40,884 bases of DNA from Ureibacillus manganicus DSM 26584 (GTDB taxonomy: Bacteria; Bacillota; Bacilli; Bacillales_A; Planococcaceae). A program made the position numbers and the translations under genes. Below are positions 35,350 to 40,884 of this stretch, one piece after another (positions within the stretch are counted from its first letter, which is position 1; every line of letters starts with the position of its first letter). The stretch spans positions 1 through 40,884 of the forward strand of contig NZ_JPVN01000028.1 of NCBI RefSeq assembly GCF_000772945.1, given 5' to 3'. The notes under the pieces are model-generated. The model was not told the origin of the DNA and did no database searches. It was given only the letters and a program-made list of their open reading frames with translations.

Positions 35350-36657
35350 TTGAAGCAAGATAATATTTTAATATTAGATTTAGGTAGTAGTGATAATACA
35401 ACGATTGCTCGTTGGATTCGTGATTTAGGGGTATATAGTGAAATTCATCCTCATGACATTACTGCTCAAAATATAAATAGTTTAAAAACAGTAAAAGGGA
35501 TTATTCTGAACGGTGGTAAAAATAATATTGTAGATGGCGAAGCTATCGACGTATTAGATGAAATTTACGATTTAGGTATTCCTGTTATTAGTGTGAAGCA
35601 TGCTTCTACGAAAGCCTCAAAAACTTTCCCGGCTTGGCCAACTACAGAAGAAGAAACGAAAGCTTTATTAAAAGAATTTGTGTTCGATACGTGTAAAGCA
35701 GAAGCAAACTGGAACATGAAAAACTTTATTGAAGATCAAGTAGCGAAAGTACGGGACCAAATCGGTGACAAAAAAGTACTATTAGCACTTTCTGGCGGTG
35801 TCGATTCTTCAGTTGTAGCTGCATTATTAATTAAAGCAATCGGTAAGCAACTGGTTTGCGTACATGTAAACCATGGCTTAATGCGTAAGAATGAATCTGA
35901 AGGCGTTATCGCAATGTTCGAAAAAGACTTAGAAGAAAACCTTATTTATGTTGATGCGAGCGAGCGATTCTTAGGTAAATTAAAAGGTGTAAGTGAGCCA
36001 GAAGAAAAGCGCAAAATCATCGGTATCGAGTTTATTCGCGTATTTGAAGAAGAAGCTCGTAAGCTTGAAGGAATTGATTTCTTAGCACAAGGAACAATTT
36101 ATCCTGATATCGTGGAATCAGGTACGAAAACTCATAAAGTTGTAAAATCTCACCATAACGTAGGTGGCTTGCCAGAGGATTTACAATTCGAATTAGTTGA
36201 GCCTCTATACCAGTTATTCAAAGACGAAGTACGAGCATGTGGGGTTGAGCTTGGTTTACCACATGACATGGTATACCGTCAGCCGTTCCCAGGTCCAGGT
36301 CTTGGCGTACGTTGCTTAGGTGAAATTGAACCAGAGCGTCTTGAAGCAGTACGTGAATCAGATGCAATTTTACGAGAAGAATTCGCAAAAGCTGGTTTAG
36401 ATAAAACAGTGTGGCAATACTTCACAGTTGTACCGAATTTTAAATCGGTAGGTGTACGTAACAACGAGCGTACGTATGAATATCCAGTAATTATCCGTGC
36501 GGTAAATACAATCGATGCAATGACAGCTTCTGTCGAGCAGATTGACTGGCCAATCTTATTGAAAATTACAGACCGAATTATTAATGAAGTAAAGAACGTA
36601 AACCGAGTGTGCTACGACCTATCACCAAAGCCAGGCGGCACAATCGAATGGGAGTAA
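35350..36657 (+). CDS. guaA: GMP synthase paralogue with degenerate, truncated glutaminase domain
   Basis: A 435-aa GuaA paralogue. The ATP-pyrophosphatase (P-loop SGGVDSS at 148-154, KSHHNVGG lid) and C-terminal dimerisation domain (PFPGPGLG, ending GTIEWE) are intact. The N-terminal glutaminase is not: ILNGGKNN replaces the oxyanion SGGPNS, PVISVKHAST (78-87) aligns with [10 protein letters not shown] of the complete copy so the nucleophile Cys becomes Lys83, and about 80 residues with the His/Glu pair are missing before LLKEFVFDTCKA. It could make GMP from XMP with free ammonia, pair with the complete GuaA, or be regulatory. The reading frame is intact and codon use resembles its neighbour. 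Start TTG at 35350 has AGGAGGT 9 bp upstream. It is led by the G-box riboswitch. Confidence 0.9.
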   Translation: MKQDNILILDLGSSDNTTIARWIRDLGVYSEIHPHDITAQNINSLKTVKGIILNGGKNNIVDGEAIDVLDEIYDLGIPVISVKHASTKASKTFPAWPTTEEETKALLKEFVFDTCKAEANWNMKNFIEDQVAKVRDQIGDKKVLLALSGGVDSSVVAALLIKAIGKQLVCVHVNHGLMRKNESEGVIAMFEKDLEENLIYVDASERFLGKLKGVSEPEEKRKIIGIEFIRVFEEEARKLEGIDFLAQGTIYPDIVESGTKTHKVVKSHHNVGGLPEDLQFELVEPLYQLFKDEVRACGVELGLPHDMVYRQPFPGPGLGVRCLGEIEPERLEAVRESDAILREEFAKAGLDKTVWQYFTVVPNFKSVGVRNNERTYEYPVIIRAVNTIDAMTASVEQIDWPILLKITDRIINEVKNVNRVCYDLSPKPGGTIEWE

Positions 36658-36659
36658 AC

Positions 36660-36745
36660 GCTCACTAAATTTTCGAAGAGTAACTCCCGCCGCAGAAGTT
36701 TCTCGCGTTAGCTAGGATTTTGTTTGCGCGCAAGAGCCAAGCGGT
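36660..36745 (-). repeat. Possible fragment of a dispersed repeat between the guaA copies
   Basis: A relatively GC-rich patch (CCCGCCGCAGAAG, GTTTGCGCGCAAGAG) begins at the end of the first guaA gene. Read on the minus strand it gives NARETSAAGVTLRKFSE, a string I recall from many spurious Bacillales reading frames. GCGCGC is palindromic. The rest of the 279-bp gap up to 36853 shows no gene. Confidence 0.4.
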
Positions 36746-36853
36746 TCAAAAAAACTACCATACTGGAGGTAAAATCATTTATCCATAGCACGAGAATATC
36801 TATGTAATGGTAATTTGGTCGTGTTTCTATAAATATTTTACCCTTTTCCCTTG

Positions 36854-36894
36854 AAGGGTGTGTCTTAAAAAAATAATATAGACACATCCTTTTT
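36854..36894 (+). terminator. Terminator between the two guaA genes
   Basis: AAGGGTGTGTCT (36854-36865) pairs with AGACACATCCTT (36880-36891) with one G-U pair, followed by TTT. It should end the riboswitch-controlled transcript. Confidence 0.8.
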
Positions 36895-36907
36895 GTGATA
36901 ATAAAAT
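36879..36907 (+). promoter_or_regulatory. Candidate promoter of the complete guaA gene
   Basis: TAGACA (36879-36884), a 17-bp spacer and TAAAAT (36902-36907). Each hexamer matches consensus at five of six positions. The -35 lies in the right arm of the terminator hairpin. The leader to the ATG at 36937 would be about 23 nt, with no room for a riboswitch. Confidence 0.55.
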
Positions 36908-36936
36908 ATATAAACAAACTAGAAGAGGTGTAAATC

Positions 36937-38487
36937 ATGGTAACTCCCTTACTAAAAGAGCAAGAAAAAATCGTCGTACTTGATTTCGGTAGCCAATTTA
37001 ATCAATTGATTACACGTCGTATTCGTGAATTTGGCGTATTCTCAGAATTACATCCGCACACAATTACCGCAGAAGAAATTAAAGATATGAATGTTGTAGG
37101 GATCGTCTTTTCAGGTGGTCCAAACTCGGTTTATGATGACAACGCATATAAAGTAGACCCAGCTATTTTTAATTTAGGTTTACCGATTTTAGGTATTTGC
37201 TACGGCATGCAACTGATTGCGCACACACAAGGTGGTAAAGTTGAATCTGCAGCAACACGTGAATACGGTAAAGCTGAATTAACAGTAACCACTGAAAACA
37301 ACCTATTCGGTGATTTACCGAAGGAGCAAATTGTTTGGATGTCCCATGGTGACCATGTAACAGAAGTACCAACTGGCTTTGAAGTCATTGCAACGAGTCC
37401 ATCTTGTCATATTGCAGCAATGGCAGATGCATCACGCAAATTATATGCTGTCCAATTCCACCCAGAAGTACGTCACTCAGTACATGGTAACGACTTATTG
37501 CGTAATTTCGTATTCAACGTTTGTGGAGCGAAAGGTGACTGGTCAATGGCCAATTTTATCGAAATTGAAATCGCGAAAATTCGTGAACAAGTTGGTGATA
37601 AAAAAGTACTTTGTGCATTATCTGGTGGAGTGGATTCTTCTGTAGTAGCTGTATTAATCCATAAAGCCATTGGTGACCAGTTAACATGTATGTTTGTTGA
37701 CCATAACCTAAACCGTAAAGGTGAAGTTGAACAAGTGATGAAGACATTCACAGAAGACTTTGATATGAAGGTTATAAAAATTGATGCACGTGAACGCTTC
37801 ATGTGCAAACTTGCAGGTGTTACAGATCCAGAGAAAAAACGTAAAATTATTGGTAATGAATTTATTTATGTATTTGATGAAGAATCATCAAAATTAGAAG
37901 ATATGGATTTCCTTGCACAAGGTACTCTTTATACAGACATTATTGAATCTGGTACTGCAACAGCACAAACGATTAAATCGCACCATAATGTTGGTGGACT
38001 TCCAGAAGATATGAAATTCACTCTTATTGAACCTTTAAATACTTTATTTAAAGATGAAGTGCGTGCTTTAGGGTTAGAGCTTGGCCTTCCTGAAGAAGTT
38101 GTTTGGCGTCAACCATTCCCAGGACCTGGATTAGGAATTCGTGTACTTGGAGAGGTAACAGAGGAAAAATTAGAAATCGTTCGTGATGCAGACTTTATCC
38201 TACGTGAGGAAATTAAAAAGGCTGGCCTTGATCGTGACATTTGGCAGTACTTCGCTGTTTTACCTGACATCCGTTCTGTAGGGGTAATGGGCGATGCTCG
38301 TACGTATGACTACTCTGTTGGTATCCGTGCAGTAACATCTATTGACGGAATGACTTCTGACTGGGCACGTATCCCTTGGGACGTGTTAGAAAAAATCTCA
38401 GTTCGTATCGTTAACGAAGTAAAACACGTTAACCGCGTGCTGTATGATATTACGTCTAAGCCACCTGCAACAATTGAATGGGAATAA
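36937..38487 (+). CDS. guaA: GMP synthase (glutamine-hydrolysing), complete
   Basis: A 516-aa GMP synthase that converts XMP, glutamine and ATP to GMP. The class I glutaminase domain has the full triad: Cys88 in GICYGMQ, and His175 and Glu177 in QFHPEV. The ATP-pyrophosphatase has SGGVDSS near residue 229, the KSHHNVGG lid and the PFPGPGLG hinge; the dimerisation domain ends PPATIEWE. One oddity is [10 protein letters not shown], where most enzymes read DHGLLRKGE or DNGLLRxNE. ATG at 36937 follows AGAAGAGGTG. Gene order yebA-guaA-pbuG is that of B. subtilis, with the degenerate paralogue inserted before it. Confidence 0.97.
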   Translation: MVTPLLKEQEKIVVLDFGSQFNQLITRRIREFGVFSELHPHTITAEEIKDMNVVGIVFSGGPNSVYDDNAYKVDPAIFNLGLPILGICYGMQLIAHTQGGKVESAATREYGKAELTVTTENNLFGDLPKEQIVWMSHGDHVTEVPTGFEVIATSPSCHIAAMADASRKLYAVQFHPEVRHSVHGNDLLRNFVFNVCGAKGDWSMANFIEIEIAKIREQVGDKKVLCALSGGVDSSVVAVLIHKAIGDQLTCMFVDHNLNRKGEVEQVMKTFTEDFDMKVIKIDARERFMCKLAGVTDPEKKRKIIGNEFIYVFDEESSKLEDMDFLAQGTLYTDIIESGTATAQTIKSHHNVGGLPEDMKFTLIEPLNTLFKDEVRALGLELGLPEEVVWRQPFPGPGLGIRVLGEVTEEKLEIVRDADFILREEIKKAGLDRDIWQYFAVLPDIRSVGVMGDARTYDYSVGIRAVTSIDGMTSDWARIPWDVLEKISVRIVNEVKHVNRVLYDITSKPPATIEWE

Positions 38488-38506
38488 TAATAAAATTAGA
38501 TGCGAT

Positions 38507-38552
38507 GAACCCCTTGATTACTTCAGATTGAAGTGATCGGGGGTTCTTTTTT
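38507..38552 (+). terminator. Intrinsic terminator after guaA
   Basis: GAACCCC and GATTACTTC (38507-38524) pair with GAAGTGATC and GGGGTTC (38530-38546) with a small bulge, followed by TTTTTT. From here to 38720 no gene is seen. Confidence 0.88.
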
Positions 38553-38720
38553 GTAGAAGAAAATAGAGGTGAGATATGGTGTGTGAAATAACTGGTGTTG
38601 ATTCTAATATAGTAAGTCGGAATTATAAGTAATATTCACAGTCAAGGGGAATATTTGGTGAATTTTTTAAATATTAACGAACTATATTTTAAATTTCTTG
38701 AAAAATGTTCGTAAATGGGA

Positions 38721-38749
38721 TTGAAAATTGAAATGTATGATGATATAGT
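38721..38749 (+). promoter_or_regulatory. Sigma-A promoter of pbuG
   Basis: TTGAAA (38721-38726), a 17-bp spacer and TATAGT (38744-38749). Transcription from about 38756 would run through the riboswitch that follows. Confidence 0.75.
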
Positions 38750-38770
38750 ACTAACGTAAATTAAATATTT

Positions 38771-38943
38771 CGTCGTATAATGTCGAGAATAAGGCTCGAA
38801 AGTTTCTACCAAACTACCAGTAAATAGTTTGACTACGACTATTCATTCTAGATGCAATTATTCTTTTTTTCTTTTTTTCAATCTAGAGTCAGTAGAGATC
38901 GGTAGGCATGCGACTTCAATCAAGTTGTATGTCTTTTATTTTT
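38771..38943 (+). promoter_or_regulatory. Purine (guanine-type) riboswitch upstream of pbuG
   Basis: P1 is GTCGTA (38772-38777) with TACGAC (38834-38839). P2 is TCGAG with CTCGA, J2/3 is GTTTCTACC, P3 is CAAACT with AGTTTG, and J3/1 is ACTACG with C at the specificity position, so guanine or hypoxanthine is the likely ligand. A T-rich stretch follows, then the terminator GGCATGCGACTT (38905-38916) with AAGTTGTATGTC (38922-38933), a 12-bp stem with three G-U pairs and a T tract. The aptamer core follows consensus closely, unlike the one before guaA. Confidence 0.95.
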
Positions 38944-38973
38944 GACATTTGGACGACAATACGGAGGATAACA

Positions 38974-40272
38974 ATGAAAAAGTATTTCCAATTTGAAGAA
39001 CTTGGAACAAATTATCGTCGTGAGATTTTAGGTGGTTTAACAACATTCCTATCGATGGCGTATATTCTTGCTGTAAATCCAGGAATGCTCTCTGAAGCCG
39101 GTATGGATTATAACGCTGTTTTTGTTGCTACTGCATTAGCTGCTGCAGTCGGTAGTTTATTTATGGGGATTATTGCTAAGTATCCAATTGCTTTGGCACC
39201 GGGTATGGGACTGAATGCCTTCTTTGCGTTTTCAGTTGTATTAGGAATGGGAATGCCATGGCAAACTGCTTTAACAGGCGTACTATTCTCAGGACTTATC
39301 TTTATAGTTTTATCTTTGAGCGGTATTCGGGAAACGATCATTAATGCGATTCCAGCGCAGCTAAAGTATGTTGTAGGTGCAGGTATCGGGTTATTCATTG
39401 CTTATGTTGGACTACAAAGTGCGGGTATTATTGTAGATGGTGCAACATTAACAGGATTAGGAAACATCACTAGTGGGGCTACGTTACTAGCGGTATTTGG
39501 AGTTGTTGTAACAGCAATCTTAATGGCTAAGAAAATTAGTGGTGGAATTTTCTATGGAATGGTTATTACTGCTGTAGTAGGTATGATTTTTGGTTTAGTT
39601 AAATTACCTGGAGGGATTATTTCTCCAATACCAGATGTAAGTCCGACATTCGGTGCAGCATTCCAAGCTTTCTTAGATCCTGGTGCACTTCTTAATTTAG
39701 ATTTCTTAGTTGTAGTATTAACTTTCTTATTTGTAGATTTCTTTGATACTGCTGGAACATTAATGGCAGTTGCAGGTCAAGCTGGTTTAGTTAAAGATAA
39801 TAAATTACCTAGAGCAGGAAATGCTTTACTTGCTGATTCATTAGCAACTGTAACAGGTGCAATCTTTGGTACTTCTACAACAACTTCATATGTAGAATCG
39901 ACTGCGGGGGTTGCTGCAGGTGCTAGAACAGGTTTTGCATCTGTTGTAACTGGAGTTTTATTCTTACTTGCTTTATTCTTCTCACCGGTGTTAGCGGTTG
40001 TAACGAGTGCCGTTACAGCACCAGCATTAATTATCGTAGGGGCATTGATGGTATCATCTTTGAAAAATATTGAGTGGGATAAAATCGAAATTGCAATTCC
40101 GGCATTCTTAGTATTAATCTTCATGCCACTAAGTTATTCTATTGCTACTGGTATAGCTGTTGGATTTATCTTCTATCCTATTACAATGATTGTAGCGGGT
40201 AGAGCAAAAGAGATTCATCCTATAATGTATGGTCTATTTGTAATCTTCCTTTGTTACTTTATTTTCTTGTAA
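38974..40272 (+). CDS. pbuG: Hypoxanthine/guanine permease, AzgA-like
   Basis: A 432-aa purine permease of the AzgA-like branch of the NAT/NCS2 group, like B. subtilis PbuG (440 aa), importing hypoxanthine and guanine. Seen: the REILGGLTTFLSMAYILAVNP opening, the APGMGLNAFFAFSVV segment in the third helix, FFDTAGTLMAV and GTSTTTSYVESTAGVAAGARTG, which form the substrate site. About 12-14 helices. I chose the ATG at 38974, with CGGAGGAT 4 bp upstream; an open frame from 38908 runs through the riboswitch terminator and cannot be coding. Guanine would repress it through the riboswitch. Confidence 0.95.
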   Translation: MKKYFQFEELGTNYRREILGGLTTFLSMAYILAVNPGMLSEAGMDYNAVFVATALAAAVGSLFMGIIAKYPIALAPGMGLNAFFAFSVVLGMGMPWQTALTGVLFSGLIFIVLSLSGIRETIINAIPAQLKYVVGAGIGLFIAYVGLQSAGIIVDGATLTGLGNITSGATLLAVFGVVVTAILMAKKISGGIFYGMVITAVVGMIFGLVKLPGGIISPIPDVSPTFGAAFQAFLDPGALLNLDFLVVVLTFLFVDFFDTAGTLMAVAGQAGLVKDNKLPRAGNALLADSLATVTGAIFGTSTTTSYVESTAGVAAGARTGFASVVTGVLFLLALFFSPVLAVVTSAVTAPALIIVGALMVSSLKNIEWDKIEIAIPAFLVLIFMPLSYSIATGIAVGFIFYPITMIVAGRAKEIHPIMYGLFVIFLCYFIFL

Positions 40273-40319
40273 CTACAATGACACAAACTTTAACTCAATA
40301 ACGTATATTACTTTAGAAG

Positions 40320-40364
40320 TGTAGACAAAAATGTTCAATCTATTTTGTCTACATTTCTTTTTGG
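40320..40364 (+). terminator. Intrinsic terminator after pbuG
   Basis: TGTAGACAAAA (40320-40330) pairs perfectly with TTTTGTCTACA (40343-40353), followed by TTTCTTTTT. The stretch from 40365 to 40560 shows no gene. Confidence 0.92.
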
Positions 40365-40564
40365 TTATAAGTGTAGTGTATGGATTCAGATTTTTGAATA
40401 AATGAAACAATAAACATGTGGAGTAATATAAGATTCTACTATGTAATATGTAATGCTAAATATTTTAATAGGAAGAGTATTAACATCTAATACTAAATTA
40501 TAGGATTCCCGATCTCTAAAATTTAATAAAAGTAGTCTGAATTAATTTACTTTTCACTTCCCCC

Positions 40565-40593
40565 TTGCAAAAGTGAGTATAGGCTAGTATAGT
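40565..40593 (+). promoter_or_regulatory. Upstream rrn promoter (P1)
   Basis: TTGCAA (40565-40570), a 17-bp spacer and TATAGT (40588-40593), about 270 bp before 16S rRNA. Tandem promoters are usual for rRNA operons. Confidence 0.6.
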
Positions 40594-40690
40594 AATCAAT
40601 GTTGCTTATGCGAAAGCCAATAAGTAGGTAACAAGAGAAATACAAGATATTAAAGTATTAACATTGTCTCAACAAAATTTAAAATAATAG

Positions 40691-40719
40691 TTGACGCAAC
40701 GAATGATAAATGATATTAT
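40691..40719 (+). promoter_or_regulatory. Downstream rrn promoter (P2)
   Basis: TTGACG (40691-40696), a 17-bp spacer and TATTAT (40714-40719), with an AT-rich stretch upstream like an UP element. Confidence 0.8.
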
Positions 40720-40725
40720 TAAAAA

Positions 40726-40862
40726 GTTGCTGTTGAGAAACGGCGATATGAACCTTGAAAACTGAACAACAAAACGTTAATGAATTAAACGTTTCTATTA
40801 TAGAAACAAAATTTGGACATCGAGATTGATGCCAGCAAAATTTGAGCTTTATCAAATTTTCT
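40726..40862 (+). other. rRNA operon leader with antitermination and processing elements
   Basis: ACCTTGAAAACTGAACAAC (40752-40770) resembles the leader boxA region of Bacillus rrn operons. Two hairpins follow: GTTTCTA/TAGAAAC (40791/40801) and AAAATTTGA/TCAAATTTT (40837/40852). The latter is just before the 16S 5' end and may take part in processing. Confidence 0.65.
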
Positions 40863-40884
40863 TTTATGGAGAGTTTGATCCTGG
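40863..40884 (+). rRNA. rrs: 16S ribosomal RNA, 5' end only
   Basis: The window ends in GGAGAGTTTGATCCTGG, the universal 5' start of bacterial 16S rRNA (27F primer region). Only about 22 bases are present; the gene continues beyond the window. The exact mature end near 40863 is by analogy with B. subtilis. Confidence 0.97.

Noticed and set aside
35350-36657. First guaA as a simple pseudogene
   Set aside because: The frame is intact over 435 codons, with conserved synthetase motifs, a strong ribosome binding site and a dedicated riboswitch.
36708-36938. Minus-strand gene between the two guaA copies
   Set aside because: It spans the terminator and the promoter of the complete guaA and lacks a ribosome binding site; its end matches a repeat-like fragment.

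Overview
The window is about 41 kb of AT-rich DNA from a low-GC, probably spore-forming Gram-positive bacterium of the Bacillales. Strong AGGAGG-type ribosome binding sites, S-box and G-box riboswitches, a DesK/DesR pair and a moxR-DUF58-transglutaminase-guaA-pbuG block (order as I recall for B. subtilis yeaC-yeaD-yebA-guaA-pbuG) support this. B12-dependent MetH, many TTG starts and the repeat families suggest a Planococcaceae/Caryophanaceae member such as Lysinibacillus or Solibacillus. The genus is inference. No prophage, transposase, CRISPR array or tRNA was found.

Layout. 1-340: a 21-bp periodic repeat and a promoter. 415-1672: DUF2243 membrane protein and CtaG-type oxidase assembly factor. 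1728-6650: a DNA-repair-flavoured stretch with LigD (minus), Ku (plus), a YusW-like lipoprotein, a remnant of a chemotaxis receptor gene and an endonuclease Q homologue. 6905-9678: Est30-type carboxylesterase divergent from a LysR regulator and a Sel1-repeat protein. 9850-12334: DsbA/SpxH-like protein and a HemY-type heme-pathway oxidase. 12444-17890: SAM riboswitch, yitJ and metH. 18157-18669: a GNAT acetyltransferase, followed by 14 copies of a 52-bp hairpin-forming tandem repeat. 19691-21292: an orphan peptide-type binding lipoprotein. 21608-24590: fatty acid desaturase with the DesK/DesR thermosensor system. 24595-24877: a 283-bp element made of about eight short hairpins. 24986-27534 (minus): proline dehydrogenase and the FetA/FetB exporter. 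27682-29989: pncB-nadE for NAD salvage. 30114-30458: an unknown basic protein. 30705-35040: MoxR ATPase, DUF58 protein and transglutaminase in an overlapping operon. 35089-40272: guanine metabolism. The 3' end holds two rrn promoters and the first bases of 16S rRNA.

The most notable feature is at 35089-38487. Two GMP synthase genes lie in tandem. The second is complete. The first sits behind a G-box riboswitch, keeps the ATP-pyrophosphatase and dimerisation domains, but has lost its glutaminase: the catalytic Cys is replaced by Lys and the part carrying the His/Glu pair is deleted. The complete copy has its own candidate promoter and no visible riboswitch, and pbuG has a second G-box. Guanine would therefore switch off the ammonia-only-looking paralogue and the permease, but perhaps not the complete enzyme.

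All calls come from reading the sequence and translations by eye. No database search or folding program was run. Statements that a repeat family is dispersed in related genomes are from memory.
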